Shown here one piece after another: positions 7,935 through 16,740 of a stretch of 36,372 nt of DNA (positions are counted from its first letter, which is position 1; each line of letters starts with the position of its first letter). The stretch comes from Oligoflexia bacterium. Its GTDB lineage: Bacteria; Bdellovibrionota; Bdellovibrionia; JABDDW01. Made by a program: the position numbers and the translations under genes. The notes under the pieces are model-generated. The model was not told where the DNA came from, made no database searches, and was given only the letters and a program-made list of their open reading frames with translations. The stretch spans positions 1-36,372 of the forward strand of contig JAWXAT010000015.1 in the NCBI GenBank assembly GCA_034439615.1, read 5' to 3'.

Positions 7935-7942
7935 GCTACATT
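7935..7942 (+). promoter_or_regulatory. possible extended -10 promoter for ABC-F gene
   Basis: GCTACATT preceded by T gives TG-C-TACATT, an extended -10 pattern, ending eight bases before the ATG at 7950. No Shine-Dalgarno sequence is seen before that ATG, so the transcript may start at or very near the start codon. The -35 region is weak. Confidence 0.35.
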
Positions 7943-7949
7943 CACGACC

Positions 7950-9602
7950 ATGATTCATTTAAGCAATGTTACAAAACAGTACGGCGATAGAATTCTTTAC
8001 CGCGACGGTAGTTTTCAAATTCGACCCAATGATAAAATCGGCCTCGTTGGCCCAAATGGTGCTGGGAAAACTACGATTTTTCGCGTCATTATGGGTGAAG
8101 AAAGTGTCGACAGTGGGCATGTGAATATTCCCGATAAACTCGTCATTGGCTATTTTTCTCAAGATGTAGGTGACATGAAGGGGCGCTCAGCCCTTGAAGA
8201 AGTAGAAGCAGGTGCAGGGCGCGTATCAACATTAGCCGCTCAAATTGCTGAAATGGAACTTCGACTTCAAGAAACTGCAGAAAAACCACTCTCTGAACAA
8301 GACATGGCCACACTTCTTGATAAGTATGGTGAAGCCCAACTCGAGTTTGAAGCGCGCGGTGGGTATGATCTTAATGCGCGTGCAAAAACAATTTTAACTG
8401 GTCTTGGAATTGGGCCAGATGATTTCAATCGCTCCGTTGAGAGTTTTAGTGGTGGTTGGAAAATGCGTATCGCATTAGCTAAAATTTTAGCTCTGAATCC
8501 TGATGTACTTTTGATGGACGAGCCCACTAACCATTTAGATTTAGAATCAATCATTTGGCTTGAAGAATGGTTACGAAATTTTAAAGGTGCTCTCGTTATG
8601 ACAAGTCATGACCGTGAGTTTTTAAACCGATTAGTGAATCGAATTGTTGAAATCGCAAATAAAAGCATTACCTCATTTACAGGTAATTATGCATTTTATG
8701 AAAAAGAACGGGGCATTAGAAAAGATCAACTCCTGGCTTCACATAAAAAACAACAAGACATGCTCGCAAAAGAAGAAGAATTCATAGCAAGATTTGCAGC
8801 AAGGGCATCTCATGCAGCTCAAGTGCAATCACGAGTTAAAAAAATTGATAAAATCGATCGCATAGAAATTCCACCTGAAGAACAAGCAATGTATTTTGAT
8901 TTTCCTCAAGCCCCTCGCAGTGGTAATGAGGCCGTTAAAATTGAGAGTTTATCAAAAACATACACCCAAGAAGATGCTAAGAAAAAAACCGTTTTTACTA
9001 ATCTCACTGGAATGGTGCGGCGTCTTGACAAGATAGCTGTCGTTGGTGTTAACGGCGCGGGCAAATCGACACTTCTTAAAACTATTGTGGGTCAAACAGA
9101 TCCAACTGAGGGTAAGGTTACCATCGGTGCGAATATAAAACTGGGTTATTTCAGTCAGCATTCTTTAGACGTATTAAATCCGAAAAATACTATTTTTGAA
9201 GAAGTTCAAAACCGAATTCCAAATTCAACAATTGGCAGTATTCGAAGTTTACTTGGTTGTTTTTTATTTAGCGGTGATGATGCCGATAAAAAAATCTCAG
9301 TACTTTCTGGTGGAGAAAAAAGTCGGGTTGTTTTAGCTACAATTTTAGCCACACCTGTTAATTTTCTGATTCTTGATGAACCTACAAACCATCTTGATAT
9401 TCGTTCTCGCGAAGTATTGCTTGAGGCCTTGAAAAAATTTGAAGGCACAATCATGTTTGTTAGCCATGATCGTCATTTTTTAAGAACACTCTCTAACCGC
9501 GTATTTTTTATCGACCATGGAAATCTAAAAGTTTTTGAAAGTGGTTTTGAGTATTATGAACCTGAGCTTTTAAAAATGGGACTTTTGGGAGAACCGTCAT
9601 AA
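7950..9602 (+). CDS. ABC-F family ATPase
   Basis: This 550-residue cytoplasmic protein has two ABC ATPase domains and no membrane segment, as in the ABC-F family of ribosome-associated translation factors. Domain 1 has Walker A GPNGAGKTT, signature FSGGWKMRIALA and Walker B VLLMDEPTNHLD. Domain 2 has GVNGAGKST, LSGGEKSRVVLA and LILDEPTNHLD. The interdomain linker (about residues 250-310) is charged and helical, with ASHAAQVQSRVKKIDKI, most like the YheS/YbiT type. The start lacks a ribosome binding site. Which ribosomal state it acts on cannot be told. Confidence 0.92.
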   Translation: MIHLSNVTKQYGDRILYRDGSFQIRPNDKIGLVGPNGAGKTTIFRVIMGEESVDSGHVNIPDKLVIGYFSQDVGDMKGRSALEEVEAGAGRVSTLAAQIAEMELRLQETAEKPLSEQDMATLLDKYGEAQLEFEARGGYDLNARAKTILTGLGIGPDDFNRSVESFSGGWKMRIALAKILALNPDVLLMDEPTNHLDLESIIWLEEWLRNFKGALVMTSHDREFLNRLVNRIVEIANKSITSFTGNYAFYEKERGIRKDQLLASHKKQQDMLAKEEEFIARFAARASHAAQVQSRVKKIDKIDRIEIPPEEQAMYFDFPQAPRSGNEAVKIESLSKTYTQEDAKKKTVFTNLTGMVRRLDKIAVVGVNGAGKSTLLKTIVGQTDPTEGKVTIGANIKLGYFSQHSLDVLNPKNTIFEEVQNRIPNSTIGSIRSLLGCFLFSGDDADKKISVLSGGEKSRVVLATILATPVNFLILDEPTNHLDIRSREVLLEALKKFEGTIMFVSHDRHFLRTLSNRVFFIDHGNLKVFESGFEYYEPELLKMGLLGEPS

Positions 9603-9690
9603 AAGTAGGTTGATAAATTCTCGTCATTACAGATTTCATGTAAATAATTTAACAAATTTTTAAACAGATCCGCTATTTGGTCCATTGGCT

Positions 9691-9726
9691 GGCACACACT
9701 TTGTAATGGTGTAGTTGTGTGTTGCC
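9691..9726 (+). other. imperfect hairpin upstream of small membrane protein
   Basis: GGCACACAC at 9691-9699 can pair with GTGTGTTGCC at 9717-9726 with one bulged T, closing a 17-base loop. A run of G follows (CCGGGGGG). No U-tract follows, so it is not a standard terminator. It may be a structured leader of the transcript carrying the 58-residue protein and the aldolase. The rest of 9603-9840 is AT-rich and shows nothing else I can name. Confidence 0.35.
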
Positions 9727-9840
9727 GGGGGGCAGAAATAGGGTGAACGTTATCGAACCAATAATAAATTCGCTAACATTGCATGGCGTCAATTTCCGTG
9801 TTACTTGAAAGTTTAAATAAGCAATTTAAAGAGGTGCAAG

Positions 9841-10017
9841 ATGTCTGATTTAAAACGCTCAACATTACTATTCATGACTCGCAGTGGAACTTTTGGTTCT
9901 ACAGAGCAAATCCTCAATCATGGTGGAAAAATCAGTGATCCCCATTGGGTCTATTCTTGGCTTCTCGTAGTAGCTCTAGCTGGAGTTATTTGCATTCATA
10001 CTGGTCTTTTCTTCTAA
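9841..10017 (+). CDS. 58-residue single-span membrane protein
   Basis: This short gene starts at ATG 9841 after AGAGG at good spacing and ends at TAA 10015-10017. The product begins MSDLKRSTLLFMTRSGTFG and ends with a hydrophobic stretch, YSWLLVVALAGVICIHTGLF, that is a clear membrane span. The first 37 residues are polar. I do not recognise the family. It lies 74 bases before the aldolase gene in the same direction, so the two may share a transcript. The good ribosome binding site and the clean soluble/membrane pattern support it being real. Confidence 0.65.
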   Translation: MSDLKRSTLLFMTRSGTFGSTEQILNHGGKISDPHWVYSWLLVVALAGVICIHTGLFF

Positions 10018-10091
10018 CTCTCCTCAAGATGCTCTTGCACCCCGGGCAAAGCCCGTGTAATCCATGATGATTACTTAAAAAGGAGCATCAT

Positions 10092-11018
10092 ATGACCCCT
10101 CGGGTAAAAGAGATTTTAAGCTGGTACGGTTCTGATAATCCAGGTGTACTTGCCAACCTCACACGACTCATGAATACAGGTCGAATCGCTGGTTCTGGAA
10201 AACTTGTCATTTTGCCAGTTGATCAAGGTTTTGAACATGGCCCTGCTAGATCTTTTGCAGTGAATCCTTCGGCATATGATCCTCAATATCATTTTCAATT
10301 AGCCCTTGAATCAGGGTGTAACGCATATGCAGCTCCACTTGGTTTTATAGAAGCGGGTGCTCGCGAATTTGCTGGTCAAATTCCTTTAATTTTAAAACTT
10401 AATAACTCTGATGTTTTGTATTCCTCTAAAGAACCAAAATCAGCCATGACGGGTTCAGTTGATGAAGCTCTTAGACTTGGTTGTGCAGGAATTGGTTTTA
10501 CGATTTATCCGGGAAGTGCACAGCGTAATGACATGTACAAAGAAATTGCTGAACTTACTCAAGAAGCAAAACGTAAAGGTCTTGTGGTTGTCGTTTGGTC
10601 GTATCCTCGAGGTGGAGGCCTTAGTAAAGAAGGTGAAACGGGTATTGATGTTATTGCCTACGGTGCTCACATTGCGGCACAACTTGGTGCGCACATTGTT
10701 AAAGTAAAACCACCTACCAATCATATCGAGCAAGCAGAAGCAAAAAAAGCTTATGAAAAAGCACAAATTCCAATTGCTACAATGTCTGAGCGCATTCGTC
10801 ATGTTGTTCAAAGTACTTTTAACGGCCGACGCATTGTAATTTTCTCAGGCGGATTAGTTAAAGGTGATGCTGAGCTTCTTGAAGAAGTAAAAGGAATTGC
10901 TCAAGGCGGCGCATTTGGAAGTATTATGGGGCGCAATGCTTTTCAGCGTCCTAAAAACGATGCCATTAAATTATTAAATCAAGTTCAAGATATTTTTAAA
11001 TCTGCTGAGAGGGCTTGA
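10092..11018 (+). CDS. fbaB: class I fructose-bisphosphate aldolase (FbaB/DhnA type)
   Basis: The 308-residue protein matches class I, Schiff-base aldolases of the DhnA/FbaB family, which cleave fructose 1,6-bisphosphate in glycolysis and form it in gluconeogenesis. Family features are LVILPVDQGFEHGPA, IGFTIYPGS, WSYPRGGG, GAHIVKVKPPT with the candidate Schiff-base Lys at K204 or K206, and IFSGGLVKG with GRNAFQRP near the phosphate site. The ATG follows AAGGAG at seven bases. lysS starts six bases after the stop, so they are probably co-transcribed. Confidence 0.9.
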   Translation: MTPRVKEILSWYGSDNPGVLANLTRLMNTGRIAGSGKLVILPVDQGFEHGPARSFAVNPSAYDPQYHFQLALESGCNAYAAPLGFIEAGAREFAGQIPLILKLNNSDVLYSSKEPKSAMTGSVDEALRLGCAGIGFTIYPGSAQRNDMYKEIAELTQEAKRKGLVVVVWSYPRGGGLSKEGETGIDVIAYGAHIAAQLGAHIVKVKPPTNHIEQAEAKKAYEKAQIPIATMSERIRHVVQSTFNGRRIVIFSGGLVKGDAELLEEVKGIAQGGAFGSIMGRNAFQRPKNDAIKLLNQVQDIFKSAERA

Positions 11019-11024
11019 GTTCAG

Positions 11025-12503
11025 GTGGATAATACTGACAATCCAATTAAAGCTGAAAAACGACGAAAGCTTCACGAATTTAAAAAAGCGGGTATTGATC
11101 CGTTTCCTCATAATTTTGAACGAAACAGCACAATCTTAGAAGTGCGTTCAAAATTTGGTCATCTTAAAGCTACAGAACATACACTTGAGCCTGTGATTCG
11201 ACTTGCGGGTCGAGTGATGACTGTTCGCTTGATGGGTAAGGCTGCATTTTTTAATCTGCAAGATCAATCAGGCACCATGCAAGTTTATCTTAAGTTAGCT
11301 GAACTATCTGCTGAGGACGCAAAAAGTTTTGAGCTGTTAGATCTTGGCGACATTGTTGGTGTTGAAGGTTTGATGTTTGGTACAAAAACCGGTGAACTCA
11401 CTCTCAGTGCTAAGAAATTTCAAATGCTTTGTAAAACTCTTGAGCCATTACCAGATAAACATTCAGGTCTTGCTGACGTAGAGGTGAAATATCGTGCGCG
11501 CTACCTTGATCTAATTACTAACCCTGAAGCGCGTCTTGTTTTTGAAACGCGTTCAAAAATAATCAGAGAAGTAAGAAATTTTTTAGATTCTCGCGGATTT
11601 TTAGAAGTTGAAACTCCCGTGCTTCAACCTATCTATGGGGGAGCAGCAGCACATCCATTTAAAACTCATCACCGAGCACTCGATATACCTTTGTTTTTAA
11701 AAATTTCACCGGAGCTCTATCTTAAAAGACTTATCGTTGGTGGATTTGAAAAAGTTTATGACATGAGTAAAAATTTTAGAAACGAAGGAATTGATCGATC
11801 GCATAATCCTGAGTTTATGATGCTTGAGTGGTATGAGGCCTATACTGATTATAATTATCAAATGAAACAATTTGAAGATTTAATCTCAACAGTAGCTCTA
11901 AAAGTTTGTGGCAAAACTAAAGTAAAATATGGTGAGCATGAAATTGAGCTAGCCCCACCATGGCGTAGACTCACCATGCATGATGCCATTAAAGAGTATG
12001 GAAAATTTGATTCATCAACACTTGATGACAAAGCTCTTTTTGAAAAAGCAAAATCATTAGGTTATGACGAAGAAAAAATGCCAGCTCGTGGTGTAATGAT
12101 TTGTGCTATTTTTGAATTAGTAGCAGAGAAGCATTTAATTCAGCCCACGTTTATTATCGACCATCCTGAAGAAATTTCGCCACTCACAAAAAGTCATCGT
12201 AAAACAAAAGGTTTGGTTGAGCGTTTTGAGCCCTTTATTGCAGGGATGGAAGTAGGTAACGCTTATACAGAGCTTAATGACCCAGAAGAGCAAAGACGTC
12301 GACTTCAAGATCAAGAAAAACAAAGAGTCATTGATGATGAAGCGCACCCTATGGATGAAGATTTTTTGCATTCTATCGATGTCGGTATGCCACCAACGGG
12401 TGGTGTCGGAGTTGGAATTGAGAGAATTGTGATGATTCTCACGGGGCAACTTTCTATACGAGATATTATTTTGTTCCCTACCATGAGACCTATGAATCGA
12501 TGA
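11025..12503 (+). CDS. lysS: lysine--tRNA ligase, class II
   Basis: LysS charges tRNA-Lys. The 492 residues carry an N-terminal anticodon-binding OB fold (RLAGRVMTVRLMGKAAFFNL) and the class II catalytic domain: motif 2 in KNFRNEGIDRSHNPEFMMLE and motif 3 in GVGIERIVMILTG, followed by SIRDIILFPTMRP. The OB fold and full length separate it from the short paralogue EpmA. The start is GTG at 11025. The stop overlaps the next gene by four bases (ATGA). Confidence 0.96.
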   Translation: MDNTDNPIKAEKRRKLHEFKKAGIDPFPHNFERNSTILEVRSKFGHLKATEHTLEPVIRLAGRVMTVRLMGKAAFFNLQDQSGTMQVYLKLAELSAEDAKSFELLDLGDIVGVEGLMFGTKTGELTLSAKKFQMLCKTLEPLPDKHSGLADVEVKYRARYLDLITNPEARLVFETRSKIIREVRNFLDSRGFLEVETPVLQPIYGGAAAHPFKTHHRALDIPLFLKISPELYLKRLIVGGFEKVYDMSKNFRNEGIDRSHNPEFMMLEWYEAYTDYNYQMKQFEDLISTVALKVCGKTKVKYGEHEIELAPPWRRLTMHDAIKEYGKFDSSTLDDKALFEKAKSLGYDEEKMPARGVMICAIFELVAEKHLIQPTFIIDHPEEISPLTKSHRKTKGLVERFEPFIAGMEVGNAYTELNDPEEQRRRLQDQEKQRVIDDEAHPMDEDFLHSIDVGMPPTGGVGVGIERIVMILTGQLSIRDIILFPTMRPMNR

Positions 12504-13405
12504 AAATTTTAAGAAAAATCGGGTTTATTTTAATTCTAGCAATCGTTGCGATGATTGTTTTTACGTTTATATTTTCACCAGCTCAAGCTCAGCCTGTTAC
12601 GATTCCGATTGGTAAAGCTCCAAAATATCCGCCAAAAAAGAAGCAGTTTAAAACACCCGTGGTTCTTGATGCGAGACCTGCATTTAAATATGCCATGGGA
12701 CACCTCAATTTAGCACAACCCATTCGCTGGGAAGATTATTCTCAAACCGAAGAACAGCATAAAGGGGCTCTTGATCCAGATTATGGATTACTTGCCCGAA
12801 AACTTCGTCTTTTAGGTGTTAAGCCTGATCGAGAGGTTATTGTATTGGGTGATGGGGCCCAGGGTATTGGCGAAGAAGGTCGTATTGGTTGGATGCTTTT
12901 GTATTTGGGAGTAAAGAAAGTCCAAGTTTTTAATGTTGATTACATGAAGGGTAAAAAACTTTTTGGTGAAAGATTAGATGTTGATGAAGCCCCACTTTGG
13001 ACGCCTAAGATAAATGCGTTAATAAAAATTGAAAAAAGAGAACTTGCAGTTTTTGTAAAAGAAAAAAAATCCGACAAAGTAATTATAGATGTGCGAACAG
13101 CTGAAGAATTTAATGGTAAAAAAACTTTAAACGAAAAGCGTCCAGGGCATATTCCAGGAGCCATTAATATTACGTGGACTAAATTTCTTAATGATTCCGG
13201 AAATATCTCTGATGCAGATAATTTAGTTAAGCTCTTAAAAGAACATAAAGTTAATACTAACTCTGAGCTTGTTTTTTATTGTTCAAATGGGGTTCGTTCA
13301 GCCCATGTGGCCTTTGGTGCCTTAAAAGCAGGGTTAAGTGCACGTCTATATGATGGTTCATTTATGCAGTGGTCAGCTGATGACCAAATGCCCGTTGACA
13401 TATAA
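12500..13405 (+). CDS. exported double-rhodanese protein
   Basis: The 301-residue protein starts with a hydrophobic segment (residues 8-27, ending in SPAQAQ) that is a signal peptide or anchor. Two rhodanese domains follow. The first (about 45-160) has VVLDARPAFKYAMGHL but LGDGAQG where the catalytic Cys loop should be, so it looks inactive. The second (about 190-300) has IIDVRTAEEF, RPGHIPGAINI and the loop FYCSNGVRSA with catalytic C261. This inactive-active order is as in tandem thiosulfate sulfurtransferases. It overlaps lysS by four bases, so it is probably in the same operon, with no obvious functional link. Confidence 0.85.
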   Translation: MKILRKIGFILILAIVAMIVFTFIFSPAQAQPVTIPIGKAPKYPPKKKQFKTPVVLDARPAFKYAMGHLNLAQPIRWEDYSQTEEQHKGALDPDYGLLARKLRLLGVKPDREVIVLGDGAQGIGEEGRIGWMLLYLGVKKVQVFNVDYMKGKKLFGERLDVDEAPLWTPKINALIKIEKRELAVFVKEKKSDKVIIDVRTAEEFNGKKTLNEKRPGHIPGAINITWTKFLNDSGNISDADNLVKLLKEHKVNTNSELVFYCSNGVRSAHVAFGALKAGLSARLYDGSFMQWSADDQMPVDI

Positions 13406-13423
13406 TATTTTAAAATTAAATTA

Positions 13424-14011
13424 TCAGAGATACCAGTCAAGACCCAGATAAGTATAAAAAAGTATACCTACCATCTTATTAGGGAGATCCATATTAGAAG
13501 TTGTTTCACCTTGACGAGTCATGATGGATCCAAATTCTAAGCGCTGGGCTCCAGCATTAATACTTAAACGAAACGGGGAGCTTCCTTCACCGATGATATC
13601 CCAACCTAAGACTCCGCCCACACTTCCGCCAGTCCATGTTGTGAATGTTGAAGTAAGGCCGCTGTTTGAGAGACGTTGAAGGCGTGATAAACCCATTTTG
13701 TATTTGATGTACCAATTTTCTAGCCAATAAAACTTAATGTAAAGTCCACCATCAGCAAAGTAGTCGGTGATTGTGCCTTGAAAACTGAAGAATTGGCCTT
13801 CCATACCTAGAGCAAAATCTTGGATATGAAATCCAGTATTTAAAGTCATGAGAGGTCCGCCAATATTATAGCGTGTATATCCATCGCTCACGTCGATACC
13901 CGCAGGACCGAAACCAAAACCTGTCGCAAATCCTAAAGGACCTGTGCGTGCATGAGCAGCACTTGTAATGAGTAGCATAGATGCAAGAACTAAGAAAAGT
14001 TGGGCACGCAT
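13424..14011 (-). CDS. outer-membrane beta-barrel-like protein
   Basis: I do not recognise a named family. The 195 residues start with a signal peptide (LFLVLASMLLITSAAHA). The mature part has alternating aromatic and glycine-rich strands, such as LYIKFYWLENWYIKYKMGL and GGVLGWDIIG, and ends in TYLGLDWYL with a terminal hydrophobic residue, consistent with a small barrel. It converges on the rhodanese gene with 18 bases between stops. Its role is unknown. Confidence 0.7.
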   Translation of the reverse strand: MRAQLFLVLASMLLITSAAHARTGPLGFATGFGFGPAGIDVSDGYTRYNIGGPLMTLNTGFHIQDFALGMEGQFFSFQGTITDYFADGGLYIKFYWLENWYIKYKMGLSRLQRLSNSGLTSTFTTWTGGSVGGVLGWDIIGEGSSPFRLSINAGAQRLEFGSIMTRQGETTSNMDLPNKMVGILFYTYLGLDWYL

Positions 14012-14134
14012 AGTATTATTGTGCCTTAAGTTTACTTAGAGTGCATAGATGGTGTTGCTTCAAACTTAAAACTAGTCCAAAGCAGAGTCATTATGGGCTA
14101 GATTTTAAGTCTAGTTATGTGTGAGGGCGTAGCC

Positions 14135-14887
14135 TTACTTCTTCCAGAAATTTCTCATTCTAATAAACGGTTCTTCTCTCATGCAACATGCTAGGACTTC
14201 TTTTTCTTCAAGCTTGAGAAAAGATTGAAGGCTATTTTCAAAACTCACATCTAAGAGTGTTTTTGTTGCTTGAAGTGCTCTGGGCTCTTGGCTACTAATG
14301 ATTTTGCTCCAAGCCGTAGCTGCGTTAATCATATCGTTTTGATCTATAACTTTTGTGACCAGCCCCCATTGAAGGGCTGTTTGGGAATCAATGAGTTGGG
14401 ATGTCATCATTAATTCTTTAGCACGCGCAAGACCAATGAGGCGCGCCAATCGAAAACATGTTCCCGCAGGATTAACAAAACCAATTTTAGCTGCCGGAAC
14501 AGAAATTCTTGTGTCTTGAGTTGCATAGCGAAAGTCACACCCAGCGGTAAGCTCAATGGCCCCACCGACTGTAAGACCTTTGAAAATAGCCAATGTAGGA
14601 AATGATAATGCAGCAACTCTGTTAAAAGTTTGAGTTGCCGTTTTTGTAGCATCAACTAAATCTTCAGGTTTTGCATTCATAGTAATTTTGAGATCTAGGC
14701 CCATTGAAAAATTCTTCTCACGAGCACAAATTATTAAGCCTAAGGTGTCTTTTTTCTTATCAACCTGATCAAGGGCAGTGTTGAGTTCTTGAAAAAAATC
14801 GGAGCCCATGAGATTGAGCCCCTTAGTGTCGTTGAGCCAAATCCAGCCAAATTTATCAACAAAATCTAATTGAATTTTATCGCCCAT
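14135..14887 (-). CDS. enoyl-CoA hydratase/isomerase (crotonase) family protein
   Basis: The 250-residue protein from the ATG at 14887 (AGGAG six bases before; a longer start at 14905 is less likely) belongs to the crotonase family acting on acyl-CoA. Oxyanion-hole regions are NFSMGLDL and LTVGGAIEL. The position usually occupied by the first catalytic Glu reads VPAAKIGF instead of PE, while the second Glu appears kept in RAKELMMTS. One-Glu enzymes in this family include isomerases, so isomerase activity is more likely than classical hydration; this is inference. It stands alone with no other beta-oxidation gene nearby. Confidence 0.82.
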   Translation of the reverse strand: MGDKIQLDFVDKFGWIWLNDTKGLNLMGSDFFQELNTALDQVDKKKDTLGLIICAREKNFSMGLDLKITMNAKPEDLVDATKTATQTFNRVAALSFPTLAIFKGLTVGGAIELTAGCDFRYATQDTRISVPAAKIGFVNPAGTCFRLARLIGLARAKELMMTSQLIDSQTALQWGLVTKVIDQNDMINAATAWSKIISSQEPRALQATKTLLDVSFENSLQSFLKLEEKEVLACCMREEPFIRMRNFWKK

Positions 14888-15074
14888 TTTTTCTCCTATT
14901 ATCATTTTAGTAATACAGTAATTAAACTAGTGAATCTCATGGTGTGTTCCTTTGAGGTGTAATTAAATAATAATCGTTAGTACAAAAATGGATGTTGAAG
15001 TGTATATTGTCAAATAAGAAAAATTAGTCTAAATATAGGTTTGATTCCTGCCATATTCAATTTGAGGAGATTTT

Positions 15075-16106
15075 TTGATTAAAAGTCGCAGTTTTGCCAG
15101 TGATAATAATTCCGGTGTGCATCCGCAGATTTTAAAAGCTATAGCAAATGCTGGTTCGGGTCATGTGGTCGCATATGGGTCCGATAATTACACAGATAGG
15201 GCGGTTAAAAAATTTCGTACCATCTTTGGCAAAGATACGGAGGTTTTTTTTGTATTTAATGGTACTGCGGCAAATGTTTTAGCTTTAGCAGCAATGACTA
15301 AGTCTTATCATGCTGTGATCTGTTCACAATTTGCACATCTTCATATGGATGAATGTGGTGCCCCAGAAAAATTTACGGGTAATAAACTTCTAACAATACC
15401 TACACTTGATGGGAAAATAAATTTAGAAGGAATAAAAAAACAATTTGCTGGTCAGGGTGATCAGCACCATGTGCAGGCCAAAGTCATTTCAATCACACAA
15501 GTTACAGAATTGGGTACTGTTTATTCAGTAAAAGAAATTAAAGCGATTACCAAATTTGCCCATGAAAATGATTTGTATGTGCATATGGATGGTGCTCGCA
15601 TTGCAAATGCAGCAGCAAGTCTTGGTTTGGGTCTTAAACAGGCCACTCGTGATTTAGGAATAGATGTTTTGTCATTTGGTGGTACGAAAAACGGTCTTCT
15701 TTTTGGAGAAGCTGTTGTTTTTTTCAACACGAAACTAGCACATGATTTTAAATTTATCAGAAAACAGGGTATGCAGCTGGCTTCAAAAATGCGATTCATA
15801 GCTGCGCAATTTGATGAGCTCTTAACAGATGATTTATGGTTAAGAAATGCACGCCATTCAAATCGTATGGCGCAACTTCTTTATAATGAGTTACAAAATA
15901 TACCCGGTATAAAAATTCCACGCAAAACAGTAGCAAATTCTGTGTTTGCACAGATTCCAAAGAAGGTAATTTCAAAATTGCAAAAAGAATATTTTTTTTA
16001 CGTGTGGGATGATGAAAAATCTGAAGTACGTTGGATGACGTCATTTGACACACAAGAAGAAGATATCTTTGCGTTTGTACGAGCACTTCGAAAAGTACTA
16101 AAATAG
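15075..16106 (+). CDS. low-specificity threonine aldolase (PLP-dependent)
   Basis: This 343-residue protein is a fold-type I PLP enzyme of the threonine aldolase/beta-eliminating lyase family, which cleaves threonine or allo-threonine to glycine and acetaldehyde. It starts SRSFASDNNSGVHPQILKA, contains VFNGTAANVLAL, HLHMDECGAPE, LYVHMDGARIANAA and the PLP lysine K205 in SFGGTKNGLLFGE. The start is TTG at 15075 after GAGGAG at five bases. Length matches the family. Substrate stereochemistry cannot be read from sequence. Confidence 0.88.
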   Translation: MIKSRSFASDNNSGVHPQILKAIANAGSGHVVAYGSDNYTDRAVKKFRTIFGKDTEVFFVFNGTAANVLALAAMTKSYHAVICSQFAHLHMDECGAPEKFTGNKLLTIPTLDGKINLEGIKKQFAGQGDQHHVQAKVISITQVTELGTVYSVKEIKAITKFAHENDLYVHMDGARIANAAASLGLGLKQATRDLGIDVLSFGGTKNGLLFGEAVVFFNTKLAHDFKFIRKQGMQLASKMRFIAAQFDELLTDDLWLRNARHSNRMAQLLYNELQNIPGIKIPRKTVANSVFAQIPKKVISKLQKEYFFYVWDDEKSEVRWMTSFDTQEEDIFAFVRALRKVLK

Positions 16107-16133
16107 TATCTGATACTTGGCTTAGATGACTTG

Positions 16134-16162
16134 TTGACATACTCCTTATAAAATATTGTAAT
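16134..16162 (+). promoter_or_regulatory. sigma-70-type promoter for peroxiredoxin gene, probably leaderless
   Basis: TTGACA at 16134-16139 is a perfect -35 box. After 17 bases comes TGTAAT at 16157-16162, one mismatch from TATAAT. Transcription would begin about base 16169, which is the A of the ATG, and no Shine-Dalgarno sequence is present. Confidence 0.7.
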
Positions 16163-16168
16163 TTAAGT

Positions 16169-16654
16169 ATGGAAGGCATCGGCACAGTAATTGGCAAAAA
16201 AGCACCTGATTTTACATTAAAAGACCACCATGGTGGTACTGTCACTTTGAGTCAAGTTTCCGCAGTGGCTCCAACAATACTAGCTTTTTATCCTGGTGAT
16301 TTCACACCTGTTTGCACAAAACAGATGTGTAATTATCGTGATAATTTTGAGAATTTTATCAAGTTTGGAGTTCAAGTTTTTGGCATCAGTCACAATGATA
16401 CCGAGAAGCATGTTGAATTTGCTGAAAAGTATGATTTTCCATTTCTGCTTTTGTCAGATCCAGATCACCTTGTCGCAAAATCCTATGGATGTACTTCGCT
16501 TTTGATGTTTGGGCAAGTGAGTCGAGCAGTTTTTATTATTAATACAAAAGGTTATATTCTCTATCGTTACGTTGAGCCAACAATACTCACTCACCGGAAT
16601 GCAGGTGAGCTCGTTAAAATTTTAGAAGACCTTAAGAAAAATAATCTGCTCTAA
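16169..16654 (+). CDS. peroxiredoxin, PrxQ/BCP type
   Basis: The 161-residue protein is an AhpC/TSA-fold thiol peroxidase that reduces hydrogen peroxide and alkyl hydroperoxides with electrons from thioredoxin. The peroxidatic Cys is C49 in GDFTPVCTKQMC and a second Cys follows at C54, the Cys-x4-Cys pattern of atypical two-Cys PrxQ/BCP enzymes. PDFTLKDHHGG near the N-terminus is typical. It is cytoplasmic, with no signal peptide. A near-consensus promoter places the transcript start at the ATG. Confidence 0.9.
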   Translation: MEGIGTVIGKKAPDFTLKDHHGGTVTLSQVSAVAPTILAFYPGDFTPVCTKQMCNYRDNFENFIKFGVQVFGISHNDTEKHVEFAEKYDFPFLLLSDPDHLVAKSYGCTSLLMFGQVSRAVFIINTKGYILYRYVEPTILTHRNAGELVKILEDLKKNNLL

Positions 16655-16740
16655 TATTTTCAACTTAAATTATACAAGTCAGTGACAGAGATTTCTTTTT
16701 AAGAAGAACACGATTTCCTTAAGCCTTTGTTTAAGCATGT

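Noticed and set aside
10038-10055. Hairpin CGGGC-AAA-GCCCG after the 58-residue protein gene as a terminator
   Set aside because: The stem is only five base pairs and no T-run follows, so termination before the aldolase gene is not supported.
11025-12503. EpmA (EF-P lysylation enzyme) instead of LysS
   Set aside because: A complete N-terminal OB-fold is present and the length fits LysS; EpmA lacks it.
15796-16245. Long minus-strand frame opposite the threonine aldolase and peroxiredoxin genes
   Set aside because: It overlaps two well-supported genes and has no ribosome binding site or recognisable domain.
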